Positions 1 through 8,895 of a stretch of 64,000 nt of DNA are shown here, one piece after another. Where the stretch lies: positions 1,984,001 to 2,048,000 of the forward strand of contig OZ241909.1 in the NCBI GenBank assembly GCA_965203735.1. The letters run 5' to 3'. The first letter of the stretch is position 1, and every line of letters begins with the position of its first letter. Both the position numbers and the translations under genes were made by a program. The notes under the pieces are model-generated. The model was not told the origin of the DNA, did not search any database, and worked only from the letters and a program-made list of their open reading frames with translations. Source of the DNA: Bin55 sp965203735 (GTDB lineage Bacteria > Pseudomonadota > Gammaproteobacteria > Pseudomonadales > Azotimanducaceae).

Positions 1-89
1 ATATCACGAATGCCATTGATCACTGTGGAACGTTGTTCGACAGCAAGCGCAAATTCGAAACATTCACTAGTCGAGAGATTCCTTCCCAT
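1..89 (-). CDS. Possible 5' end of an unidentified gene (runs off the window)
   Basis: An open frame on the minus strand starts at an ATG at 89 and stays open for 29 codons to the window edge. It begins 26 bp after the stop of the ADP-ribosylglycohydrolase-like gene on the same strand, so it would be the next gene of that transcript. No ribosome binding site is evident and the visible residues (beginning MGRNLSTSECF) do not identify a family. It could be chance coding potential; confidence is low. Confidence 0.3.
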   Translation of the reverse strand, partial: MGRNLSTSECFEFALAVEQRSTVINGIRD

Positions 90-115
90 CGAATCGAATG
101 GTGGTTCTGCTTTTC

Positions 116-2218
116 TCACGCTGCTTGGATGGATACCGCCTGAGTAGCTGTGCGTCCTTCGTTAATGAGCAAGGCGATTCCTCCCTCTGCTAACGACGAG
201 TCACTTGCTCGCAATAACTCATGACCATCGATCGCACCAATTAACGTTGATCCGTTCACTGCCAAGTCAAAGTCATATGTCTTGCCAAGACTTAATTCAA
301 AAGAAGCTTCAGCAAGCACCGAAAAACCGTCGAGTTCTCGAACTAACTGAACACGATTGTCTTTGGTGAGTATTAGGGCGTAGTAGCGTTTCATGCCCTG
401 GACCCTGCAGGCGACGCCAACTTGATTGACAAGGTGTGGCGTGACATCAGCGCGTACTCGATAGTCTGTCCAGTCTCTGTTGCCGTACAAAACAAGGCCA
501 GTCCCAGTGTTGTGAATTATCCGAAAGCTCTCCGCCCAGGACCAGAATGAATCGACACCATTCACCCATGCTTTGCTCCACATTCGACCTCTGCGCCTAC
601 CCAAGGAAATGCTTGGACTTCCGGACCAATCCAAGCTGTCCAAGTAGATGGAATCGTCAGTGTCAGACTCGACTATTTCGATTCCAACACTGCTAATCGG
701 ATATCCGCCAAAATCCGGCACCTTACACTCAATCGAACTTGATTCGTTCGACCCGAGAGTTGCTTCCTGGCCTCGGTGATATACAACTTGGTCCTGTTCA
801 TCGAACACCCCGAAACTTAGAGCAACGCTAACTGTAGTGGAGGTGTCGCCTGGGCGAGCGACTTTGCACGTGACGATTTGTCCAGGATTGAGCATGGGAC
901 TCGTCATTAATCCGTAACCACGCCCCTCGAAGTACTGTGCAGTTTCCAAGGAATCGACAAACACTGGTGTCATTGCTCGAGCACTTGTAGTTTGATCTGA
1001 ATCAAACTGAATTCGCAAGCCACGTTGGTCTGTGTTAGGTATCAGCGTGTTCTCAACCGTACAGTTTTCTCCTTGGAATCCCTGCACCGAACCGGGGTAG
1101 GAGAAGTGGAATCGTGCTCCATTCTTTGGAGGAGTATCTGAGGATCCATGTAGTTTTCTGGTGGTTCGCACCAATCTCCGAGTGATCGTCGCGGCATCGG
1201 TAACTCCGCCGCCACTATCCGCAGTCGGAACATAGCAAGTGTCTCTAAAGGGACCACGCCAATCCGGTCCCGAGTCGATACCTTGCAGACCGTTTCGAAT
1301 CCCCATCAAGCACCCGAGGTTTCCTGAGTTGCAGTCGGTGTCCCATCCTGCCGTGTTAACAATTTTGAGAGATTCTGCAAAGTCCCCGTTGCTGTGGAGA
1401 AACGCTAGGATAATCAGGCCATGATTCGGAATGATGTGGCAATTGCCTCCATACTTGTCGTAGCCGTATTGGTTCTTTAGGCGGGAGAACGTCTTACGCC
1501 AATCGTCGCCTGAGTCAGCGTGCCACGAACGAATATCTTGAATCATTCTTGCGATCAAGGAGTCGTTTGGAATTGTGTTGAGTCCTACGTCGATGAGCGA
1601 ATCTATGTCTTCCTCAACATAGGCTTGAGCTTCCATTGCAGCCAGAATTTGAGCACCGATCACTGCTTCTCCGTCGTGTGAAACCGATGCAGCCCGTCCC
1701 GCGAAGTCGGCTGCGCGTTCAGGATCTCCGGGATTCACCATTCCCCATCCGTCAATGAAGATTTGAGCTCCGATTTGCTCTGCAACCACTTGGCCATTAG
1801 TCTCGATTGCACCACTGAGAGGGGCTTCGATACCTGAAATTAGTCTGAGATATGCCGTGTGCTCCGTCGAGTTTCCTAGACCTCCCCACCACAGTACCGT
1901 TCGATCTTGAATCAAGTAGTTGAGCCATGTCCGGCCAATTTGCTTAGGACTCAGGTCAGGATCAAAGTCGTAGTCTTCCAGCGCTCGAATAAAGGTAAAC
2001 GTTCCCGAGATATCGTCATCGGTTACGATGAGACGTACGCCCAATTTGTCGTGAACGTAGTAGTCGATTTCACCCAGTCGTTCTTCAATTCTTTCGTTCG
2101 TCCAACCCTCAAAGGGGCGCCCCAAGTACACGCCGATAATTTTTCCTAGTACCCCGGCATAGGTTCTTTCCTCGTAATCTGCGGGAATTCTGGCTGTTTG
2201 CAAACTTGATTGAGACAT
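116..2218 (-). CDS. ADP-ribosylglycohydrolase-family protein with C-terminal beta-sandwich region
   Basis: The N-terminal ~350 residues match the ADP-ribosylglycohydrolase (DraG-like) fold, whose members use two metal ions to remove ADP-ribose or related N/O-linked groups. The metal-binding acidic clusters are visible: TDDD at residues 66-69 and GWDTDCNSG at about 291-299. The second half (about residues 370-700) looks like two beta-rich segments; the last ('DWTDYRVRADVTPH', 'GVACRVQG', 'YYALIL') resembles concanavalin/LamG-like or 3-keto-disaccharide-hydrolase-like carbohydrate-binding folds. At 700 aa it is about twice a plain DraG protein. No signal peptide is seen, so it is probably cytoplasmic. 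The ATG at 2218 gives a natural N-terminus. The fused sandwich suggests a glycan or nucleoside-sugar substrate rather than protein ADP-ribose; that is inference. Confidence 0.85.
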   Translation of the reverse strand: MSQSSLQTARIPADYEERTYAGVLGKIIGVYLGRPFEGWTNERIEERLGEIDYYVHDKLGVRLIVTDDDISGTFTFIRALEDYDFDPDLSPKQIGRTWLNYLIQDRTVLWWGGLGNSTEHTAYLRLISGIEAPLSGAIETNGQVVAEQIGAQIFIDGWGMVNPGDPERAADFAGRAASVSHDGEAVIGAQILAAMEAQAYVEEDIDSLIDVGLNTIPNDSLIARMIQDIRSWHADSGDDWRKTFSRLKNQYGYDKYGGNCHIIPNHGLIILAFLHSNGDFAESLKIVNTAGWDTDCNSGNLGCLMGIRNGLQGIDSGPDWRGPFRDTCYVPTADSGGGVTDAATITRRLVRTTRKLHGSSDTPPKNGARFHFSYPGSVQGFQGENCTVENTLIPNTDQRGLRIQFDSDQTTSARAMTPVFVDSLETAQYFEGRGYGLMTSPMLNPGQIVTCKVARPGDTSTTVSVALSFGVFDEQDQVVYHRGQEATLGSNESSSIECKVPDFGGYPISSVGIEIVESDTDDSIYLDSLDWSGSPSISLGRRRGRMWSKAWVNGVDSFWSWAESFRIIHNTGTGLVLYGNRDWTDYRVRADVTPHLVNQVGVACRVQGMKRYYALILTKDNRVQLVRELDGFSVLAEASFELSLGKTYDFDLAVNGSTLIGAIDGHELLRASDSSLAEGGIALLINEGRTATQAVSIQAA

Positions 2219-2367
2219 GTTTGAGTTCCTATCTGCTCTAGGAGGTCGTATACGACGCTCATACTACTTTACACAAGTAACCCAACTTGCAGGACACAGT
2301 ATCCATACGGGAATTTCCTATTGATTTGTAGAATGATCAAACTCATGGATTTTTGTTGGGAGATGCT

Positions 2368-2841
2368 ATGGGCGAAGCAATTCAGGAAGCCTTTGACACA
2401 CTAACCGCCTCTATTGGACAAAGTTCAACGCCGACCGAGTGGTTCGAAATCTCCCAGGAACGGATTAACGACTTCGCTGATGTGACGATGGATCATCAAT
2501 GGATTCACATCGATGAGGAGAGAGCAAGACAAGGTCCATTTGGTACGACAATCGCTCACGGACATTTGACTCTCTCAATCATGGGCCATCTACCAAGACT
2601 GGTGGCGGAGACGGGTCCTCGCGTTCGCGGACATCGAATGTCCATCAACTACGGCTTTGATCGCGTGCGATTTCCTTCCCCAGTTCCTGTTGGAGCGAAG
2701 ATTAGAGCTACGAGTACATTGAAGCGAGTAGAGATAAAAGGTGGAATGATCGAAACCATGAACGAGGTTGTCGTTGAAATTCAAGGTCAAGACAAACCTT
2801 GTTGCGTAGCAGAAAGTCTGACTCGTCTTGTTGTCGACTAG
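2368..2841 (+). CDS. MaoC-like (R)-specific enoyl-CoA hydratase/dehydratase
   Basis: A 157-aa single hot-dog-fold protein of normal length for the MaoC family, which hydrates 2-enoyl-CoA thioesters. The hydratase signature is clear: D-x-x-x-D-H-Q-W-I-H-I-D followed by RARQGPFGTTIAHGHLTLS, which contains the expected catalytic Asp and His. The ATG at 2368 is preceded by GGGAG about 7 nt upstream and is preferred over TTG codons 12-15 nt earlier. It is the first gene of a likely operon with the amidohydrolase (22 bp downstream) and an acyl-CoA dehydrogenase, suggesting breakdown of an amide- or ring-containing acyl compound. The exact substrate cannot be told. Confidence 0.9.
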   Translation: MGEAIQEAFDTLTASIGQSSTPTEWFEISQERINDFADVTMDHQWIHIDEERARQGPFGTTIAHGHLTLSIMGHLPRLVAETGPRVRGHRMSINYGFDRVRFPSPVPVGAKIRATSTLKRVEIKGGMIETMNEVVVEIQGQDKPCCVAESLTRLVVD

Positions 2842-2863
2842 GGCCAATGCCCAACTCTCATAA

Positions 2864-4033
2864 TTGAAATCAATTACTTACTCTAACCTCCGGATATGGA
2901 ACGGTATTTCTTCCGAATATTCGGAAGACACCAGCATTACGGTAACGAATGGAACAATTTCCGGTAAAGGTAGTTCCGGCCCAAACTCTCGTGATATGTC
3001 GGGACTAACTGTCGTTCCTGGTTTGATTGATGCTCATGTCCACATGACGTTGGATCCCGCAATTTCGTCCATAGATAAGCAACTGGCACAAACCGATGAA
3101 GAGATCCAGTCAAAAATGGACACGCGAGCTCGCGAGATGTTGCATGCTGGCATTACGACTGCACGTGATCTTGGAGGTGGAAGATGGTTAGAACTCGACC
3201 TTAGGGAACGAATTCGAAACAATGCAGTTCCGGGACCTCGCCTACTTTGTGCGGGCCAACCACTGACTTCGGACAACGGACACTGTCATTTTTGGGGCGG
3301 TGTCGCAACTAGTGAGTCGGAAATTGAAGAGGTTATACAGAGGCAACACGAGCATGAAGTAGATCTCGTAAAGATCATGGCCACCGGTGGGATGTACACG
3401 AAGATCAGTAAACCTGGATTGGCTCAATTCTCTCAAGAACACTTCGACTTTGCCGTTCGGACTGCGAACGGGCTAGGGTATCGTGTCGCAGCACACTGCC
3501 ACGGTACACAAGGGATCGCTAGAGCGGCACGGGCAGGTGTGGATACCATTGAACATTGTTCGTGGCTCAGTCGAGATGGATCAAGGTCCAGCTGCGACAA
3601 AAAAGTGGCGCGTGAAATTAGTGAACGTGGAATCTGGGTATCGCCCACGGTGAATGCGGGCTGGGCTCGTTTCATGGCTGGAAACGGAAAGTTTGAAAAC
3701 CTGTTGAAAAAGCTCTTCGCAACGATGAAAACGTGCGGGGTCAAATTTATTGCTTCTACAGATGCCGGGATACCCAATGTTCGACATCACGAATTAGCTC
3801 GAGCGCTGGACGTATTTGCAAAGTTGGCTGGATTGAGTTGTGTCGAGACTCTGCGTACTGCAACCGCCAATGCGGCCCAAGCACTCGCAATTGATCACGT
3901 AACAGGTACCATTGAAAAAGGAAAGGCTGCAGATCTTCTTTTTGTCGAGGGAGATCCGCTCAATGATCTTGGCGTACTTCAGCGACCTGCCATGGTTGTA
4001 TCTCGGGGATCAGAGCATAGGAACGGGAGTTAG
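2864..4033 (+). CDS. Metal-dependent amidohydrolase (imidazolonepropionase/prolidase-like)
   Basis: A 389-aa amidohydrolase-superfamily TIM barrel. Visible ligands are the HxH after strand 1 (LIDAHVHMTLDP), a Lys in KIMATGGMYT likely to be the bridging carboxylated lysine, His in AAHCHG and TIEHCSW, and the catalytic Asp in STDAGIPN. The C-terminus has the usual GTIEKGKAADLLFVEGDPL strand. Members hydrolyse cyclic amides, dipeptides or related C-N bonds. No in-frame ATG precedes the barrel, so the TTG at 2864 is used; a six-codon ORF from the ATG at 2847 ends in a TGA overlapping this TTG, which could couple translation. It lies 22 bp after the MaoC gene and 2 bp before the acyl-CoA dehydrogenase gene. 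Confidence 0.88.
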   Translation: MKSITYSNLRIWNGISSEYSEDTSITVTNGTISGKGSSGPNSRDMSGLTVVPGLIDAHVHMTLDPAISSIDKQLAQTDEEIQSKMDTRAREMLHAGITTARDLGGGRWLELDLRERIRNNAVPGPRLLCAGQPLTSDNGHCHFWGGVATSESEIEEVIQRQHEHEVDLVKIMATGGMYTKISKPGLAQFSQEHFDFAVRTANGLGYRVAAHCHGTQGIARAARAGVDTIEHCSWLSRDGSRSSCDKKVAREISERGIWVSPTVNAGWARFMAGNGKFENLLKKLFATMKTCGVKFIASTDAGIPNVRHHELARALDVFAKLAGLSCVETLRTATANAAQALAIDHVTGTIEKGKAADLLFVEGDPLNDLGVLQRPAMVVSRGSEHRNGS

Positions 4034-4035
4034 AT

Positions 4036-5190
4036 ATGGACTTTAGATTGGAAACTCGGAATTGGATAGAGGAAAACTGCCCCGAATCCATTCGAGACTC
4101 GGCAAAACAAGCTTCGGTGGAGGAAATTCGTCTGTGGCGTAGCCGATACTTCGAGCGAGGCTGGAGCGCGCCCACATGGCCATCAGTCTACGGAGGGGGA
4201 GGACTCGAAGGGCAGGAAGTCCGAATTCTCCAAGAGGAAATTGGACGAGCAAATGCTTGGGTGCCTGTGGGTGGTATGGGATTGACGATGATTGGACCGG
4301 CACTGCTTGAGTTTGGAAATGACGATCAGTGCTATGAGCATCTTCCACCTATAGTCCGACAGGAAATTGTTTGGTGCCAGGGCTATAGCGAACCTGGGTC
4401 GGGATCGGATCTTGCAGGCCTGCAAACCAAAGCCGTGGAAGACGGCGACGACTACATCATCAATGGATCGAAAATATGGACTTCAGGAGCGGATGGAGCT
4501 GACTGGATGTTCTGTCTTGTGCGCACGAGCCCGGATGCACCTAAGCACGAAGGCATATCCTTTATTTTGTTCAGCATGAGTTCACCAGGTGTAACTGTGA
4601 AGCCCATTCAGTTGATCAGTGGTGCATCACCGTTCTGCGAAACATTTTTCGATGATGTGCGTGTGCCAAAACGCAACGTAGTCGGAGAAGTCAACAAAGG
4701 ATGGACGGTCGCTAAGCGCTTGCTTCAGTACGAAAGGACCTCGATCGGAGGAATTGGAGGCGGAGGCGGAGTCGCAAGTAGAGGGCGTGTACGAACTATT
4801 GCAGATGTAGCAAAGGACAGTGTTGGAGAAATTGACGGGAAAATTGGTGATCCTGACTTGAGGGATCGACTAATCAAGCACAGAATTGACGATCAAGCTT
4901 TTGGTCTCACATCGCGTCGAATTGGAGAGGAAGGAAAGGCGGGTGTTGCGCCAACATTCGTATCGTCAATGCTGAAGTACTACGGTACAGAACAGAACAA
5001 GAATCGCTATGACCTTCTCATGAGTATGAAAGGTGTACAGGGCCTTGGATGGAGCGGGAACGACTTTGAAAGAGGAGACTTGGACATTACCCGACAATGG
5101 TTAAGATCCAAAGCCAATTCAATTGAAGGTGGAACGTCCGAGGTTCAACTCAACATCATCGCCAAACGAGTATTAGGACTGCCAGATTAG
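4036..5190 (+). CDS. Acyl-CoA dehydrogenase
   Basis: A 384-aa FAD-dependent acyl-CoA dehydrogenase of typical length. The central motif GYSEPGSGSDLAGLQTKA and the following INGSKIWTSGADGADW are the FAD/acyl-CoA binding signatures; the C-terminal IEGGTSEVQLNIIAKRVLGLP is the conserved end of the helical domain. The family introduces a 2,3-double bond into acyl-CoA with electrons passed to ETF. The ATG is 2 bp after the amidohydrolase stop, with GGGAG about 9 nt upstream, so the three genes are almost certainly co-transcribed. A Gly-rich stretch (GGIGGGGG) at about residue 240 is a small family-specific insertion. Substrate unknown, probably a medium or branched acyl-CoA. Confidence 0.93.
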   Translation: MDFRLETRNWIEENCPESIRDSAKQASVEEIRLWRSRYFERGWSAPTWPSVYGGGGLEGQEVRILQEEIGRANAWVPVGGMGLTMIGPALLEFGNDDQCYEHLPPIVRQEIVWCQGYSEPGSGSDLAGLQTKAVEDGDDYIINGSKIWTSGADGADWMFCLVRTSPDAPKHEGISFILFSMSSPGVTVKPIQLISGASPFCETFFDDVRVPKRNVVGEVNKGWTVAKRLLQYERTSIGGIGGGGGVASRGRVRTIADVAKDSVGEIDGKIGDPDLRDRLIKHRIDDQAFGLTSRRIGEEGKAGVAPTFVSSMLKYYGTEQNKNRYDLLMSMKGVQGLGWSGNDFERGDLDITRQWLRSKANSIEGGTSEVQLNIIAKRVLGLPD

Positions 5191-5199
5191 AGAGGCATT

Positions 5200-5228
5200 C
5201 CTGCGTCAGACACGCGAATTGACGCAGG
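5200..5228. terminator. Hairpin between convergent genes, probable bidirectional terminator
   Basis: A perfect 9-bp stem (CCTGCGTCA / TGACGCAGG) with an 11-nt loop lies 9 bp after the acyl-CoA dehydrogenase stop and 28 bp before the end of the convergent cytochrome gene. There is no run of T on either side, so it may act with Rho or as an mRNA 3' end stabiliser. Confidence 0.6.
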
Positions 5229-5256
5229 TACCTAGAAGGAAACTGTCGAAGATTAG

Positions 5257-8200
5257 CTAGTTTCCAGCCCGAAATCCGATTTGATGTGTGATTCGGGGAT
5301 TGCCACATTCCGTTCCTTCATAGAATCCAATATTGTCTAGGTCCACGGTAGCACGATGTTGTGCCAAATCGAATGCAACTCGGGCTGTTATGTCGGTCTG
5401 ATCAACCGTGAACGTATGCTCAAAATCTTGCCATTCTGTGGTCAAGTCGGAACTAAACTGACCTCCGCTTAGGTTTTGCCATCCGTGCATATTGCGGTCC
5501 AGGTACGCGGTGATGGACCTTGCGGAAGTGGCTTTTGCACTATAGCAAAGTGTGTATTCCTGTCCTGCTTCAACTGAAACTGTATGGCTTATCTGGGCTC
5601 GCCATGGCTGTGACGTGTTAACTGTCGAGATGGTAGCTCTGACAGCTCCACTTCTATGTGAAATACGATTGTTATTGAGTTCGACTGTGTTCCAAAATCG
5701 CGCTAACGGAAACTCGAAGAACGTAAAGTCGCCTCCACTCACAATCAGATTGCCAGAATAAAAAGGCTTGTCGCTCTGTTGCGAGAAGAACATGACGTCG
5801 TTGCTAATCATGCCTCCAGGTGTTTGAATTTGAAGGAAATTCAGACCATAACGAGTTGGCACTTGATTCAGTTCAACTGAAATCAGTTCATCAGTGCAAT
5901 CGGGGAGCTCGCCTTCTTGGCACGAAACCGTCCCATCCACCAAGAAACCGTTCACGAGAATCGTAGATTCAGGTTGAATGTGTCGTCCCTTCATGTCGAT
6001 AGCGAGGCTGTCAGAGACATAAGTAATCTCGACAGTGGGGGACTGTTGCTCGATGCCGCTGTACGTGTTGTCACCGATTGTCCAGTACGGCCAAATTGCA
6101 GGCTGAGGTGTTTCAAAGCCAACGTTTGTACCAATATGCCCCGTAAACGTCAAAACCAATTGGCCAGTTTCTGCTAATTCAAGAAGATCTTCTCTTGTGT
6201 AACTTGCTACATCTTCGCCGTCTTCGTCGGCTCGATCTACAAATTCGCCATCTTGAAACTCTAAGCTGATTCCACTGACCGTTTCTTCTTCGGCATCCGT
6301 CACAAATAGACCCTCTGCTCTGAGAACAATCGTTTTGTCTTCCGCGGCGGTAATAAGGACATCAAGAATGTCATTAGTAATCTCAGAATCTGCAGAATCT
6401 TCACTTAGGGTCACTTGGCGTGCGTAGGTTCCACTAAATCCCGTGCTGAATTCCAGGACCATGTCCCAATTCGCTTGCGTGCGAGCTCCTGCGTGGAACC
6501 AAATCTCTTGTTCTGGAAGACTTCCGCCCAAATCCATGCCTATGCGCTCTATCAAGTCGATCACATTGAATCTAGCTTGAGGAGTGACAATCCACCGATC
6601 GTACGCGCCTCGCCATGTTGGAGCGTCCATACCGTTGAATGAGCCTACATCTGCATCCATGTTGTCGGAGGATGGTGTATTTGTGCTGGTAAGGAACGGA
6701 GGTTTGTGGCACGCACCGCAGGCTTGAGCCCCCGTCGTTATTCCTGAGTCATTCAAGAAATTGAACTCAAAAATTCCTGTTTTTGCAGATGGAGAGAGCT
6801 CGTTGTCGAACGGTCTGTTTGGAGCAGGGGGATAGGGAACGCTGAGAAGGTAGCGAGCCAATGCATCTCGTTCTGCGCCGTCCAGCAATCCTGCTTTACC
6901 TTCGTCGTTCTCGCCACAGTTTCCCTCTTCGCACATTGTCGTAGCTAGGCTTCCGTCGATGAGAACCCGTATGCATGCTTCGGGATTGTCTTCATCGCAA
7001 TTTGGATCTACTGGGTCCCACAAAGAACTAGCATTCACACCGCCGTAGGGATCACCGGGGATTCCGTCCCAATGATAGGGTTGAGTATCTCTTAACCCTC
7101 GAGCCGGCATAGTTAGGCGCGGCGGGATTTGTGTGCACCCTGGATGGTCGCACTCTGGAGTATCCAATACCCAGATTAGCTGATCCACATTGTTGTCTGG
7201 GTGGCAGCTCTCGCATGAAAAAGTTCCAGTTGTCGATGCATTGGCATCGTTGAACGCAATTCGTCCTTGTTTGACAAGAGTGGGCGTGGGATCCACCAGC
7301 GGTACCGTCGCCACTACACTTGGTTCCGAAAGCGTCGTCAGATCGATCCGAGAGACTGTGTTTTCGACAACACTGTGAACCCATGCATGAGATGGTGTGC
7401 CATCTTCGTTTGAAACCAAATAGAGACCTCTCGGAACCGGATCCACTTCAATCCTGCCTAGAATCGAACCTGTTCCGACATCCAACACAAACACCATGTC
7501 AGACCCTGCAGCGGTTGCCAAGACCGTGGAGTCATCATCGCTTATCTGAACGGCGAAGGGAGTTGCCAGAGCCATTCCAGCTCCCGGATGTTCGGGAGGC
7601 AAGGGCTCTAATTCGAAGAATTCAGGACTCTCGCAAGGTAGCGAACTGCAATCCACTTTCGTAATCTGATTCAGGAAGGCGCGATTTTCCATTTCGGCCA
7701 TACCGTGCTTTTGTGTTCCTGCTCGACCGTTTTCGACGTTGCGTGCATCTGCTTGCGCGATGTAGACATTCCCTTCCGAATCGACGGTTAGCCCATACAG
7801 CAGGGATCCGGTACCTTCAACTACTTCCTCAAGTTGATCTGTTAAAACATTGAAAATAAACAAATCTCTATCGGGTACTTTTGGATTCATGACGATGTCC
7901 GCATCATAATTCAAAGAAAGCACATTGTTAGTTGTATGGGTTTCTTGAATCGCGTCGTAAGTACACGTGTCTCCGTCTATGTCTTGTGGGTAGCAACCTG
8001 AGAGTTGGCTCGTATTTCCCGATTCAAAGGCAATTACATAGAGGAACCCATTGCGAACTGTGATGGCTCGAGGATCTTGTGCATTGATATCCAAGTGGCC
8101 GCGGACAGTGTGAGATTGAACATCGATGACTGCGATTCGATTTGAAGGGCCCAATGCGACATACGCCTTTTGCGAATTGGCAAACGCTATGCCAACCGGT

Positions 8201-8697
8201 TCGTCAAAGTTCGTTTGAAGCGTCTCGCTATTTACATCCTGCACAGTTGCAATGACTTGGTGGTAGAAGAGGCTTTCGGGATCGGAGTCGATAACACTAA
8301 CCGTGTCGGAAATGTGATTCGCAACCCAAATTTCCTTGCCATCTGGCCGCACCGCAACACTGACAGGGTCTATGCCTACATTGATTCGAAGTACAACCTC
8401 GTTCGATTCTGAGACGATTACGTCGAGCGTTCCAGATTGAGTATTTACTGCATAGACCAAGTTCCCGACAGCAACAATTGGATCTGAATGAGGACTAGAA
8501 AACGTAGGATGCCCGAGGTCTTCATTTGTCAACAGTTGTACGCCGAGCTCGTCATCTGCTCCTGTTGTTGTGGATAGAAATACAAGAGAAAGTGCTATCA
8601 GACAGGACAACGTCCTGAGTCGCGCAATCCGTTGTTTTGTCGTGTAAATGCGTTTAGTGGATGTGTCTAATTGCACACTCCCACACTCAGCCAGCAT
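5257..8697 (-). CDS. Exported YVTN beta-propeller / di-haem cytochrome c / carbohydrate-binding-like fusion protein
   Basis: A 1146-aa secreted protein. A hydrophobic signal segment (about residues 28-46, LSCLIALSLVFLSTTTGA) is followed by a beta-propeller of YVTN-type repeats (about 75-460, for example VSVAVRPDGKEIWVAN). Two c-type haem sites follow, CESCH at 495-499 and CGACH at 660-664, in a region like di-haem MbnH/cytochrome c peroxidase-type domains. The last ~150 residues resemble a CBM4/9-type jelly roll. This architecture suggests periplasmic or surface electron transfer or oxidation linked to polymer binding; the substrate is unknown. The ATG at 8697 is used, but the signal sequence would fit better with a later start (a GTG lies 21 nt downstream). 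It is divergent from a TonB receptor gene. Confidence 0.82.
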   Translation of the reverse strand: MLAECGSVQLDTSTKRIYTTKQRIARLRTLSCLIALSLVFLSTTTGADDELGVQLLTNEDLGHPTFSSPHSDPIVAVGNLVYAVNTQSGTLDVIVSESNEVVLRINVGIDPVSVAVRPDGKEIWVANHISDTVSVIDSDPESLFYHQVIATVQDVNSETLQTNFDEPVGIAFANSQKAYVALGPSNRIAVIDVQSHTVRGHLDINAQDPRAITVRNGFLYVIAFESGNTSQLSGCYPQDIDGDTCTYDAIQETHTTNNVLSLNYDADIVMNPKVPDRDLFIFNVLTDQLEEVVEGTGSLLYGLTVDSEGNVYIAQADARNVENGRAGTQKHGMAEMENRAFLNQITKVDCSSLPCESPEFFELEPLPPEHPGAGMALATPFAVQISDDDSTVLATAAGSDMVFVLDVGTGSILGRIEVDPVPRGLYLVSNEDGTPSHAWVHSVVENTVSRIDLTTLSEPSVVATVPLVDPTPTLVKQGRIAFNDANASTTGTFSCESCHPDNNVDQLIWVLDTPECDHPGCTQIPPRLTMPARGLRDTQPYHWDGIPGDPYGGVNASSLWDPVDPNCDEDNPEACIRVLIDGSLATTMCEEGNCGENDEGKAGLLDGAERDALARYLLSVPYPPAPNRPFDNELSPSAKTGIFEFNFLNDSGITTGAQACGACHKPPFLTSTNTPSSDNMDADVGSFNGMDAPTWRGAYDRWIVTPQARFNVIDLIERIGMDLGGSLPEQEIWFHAGARTQANWDMVLEFSTGFSGTYARQVTLSEDSADSEITNDILDVLITAAEDKTIVLRAEGLFVTDAEEETVSGISLEFQDGEFVDRADEDGEDVASYTREDLLELAETGQLVLTFTGHIGTNVGFETPQPAIWPYWTIGDNTYSGIEQQSPTVEITYVSDSLAIDMKGRHIQPESTILVNGFLVDGTVSCQEGELPDCTDELISVELNQVPTRYGLNFLQIQTPGGMISNDVMFFSQQSDKPFYSGNLIVSGGDFTFFEFPLARFWNTVELNNNRISHRSGAVRATISTVNTSQPWRAQISHTVSVEAGQEYTLCYSAKATSARSITAYLDRNMHGWQNLSGGQFSSDLTTEWQDFEHTFTVDQTDITARVAFDLAQHRATVDLDNIGFYEGTECGNPRITHQIGFRAGN

Positions 8698-8895
8698 GCG
8701 AATGGACTGTAATTCAACCCCGATTGAACATTAATCATATTCCAAGACATAAGCACATTGCAAGTAAGCAAGATTCTAAGCCTCAAAACTAGACTGAAGT
8801 GAGCATGTCGGGCGTTCTTGAACGACACACCTTTGGAAATTCCTAACATATACACTACAGCGCACTTCGTGGACTCCAATTTGGCTCTTAGCAAA

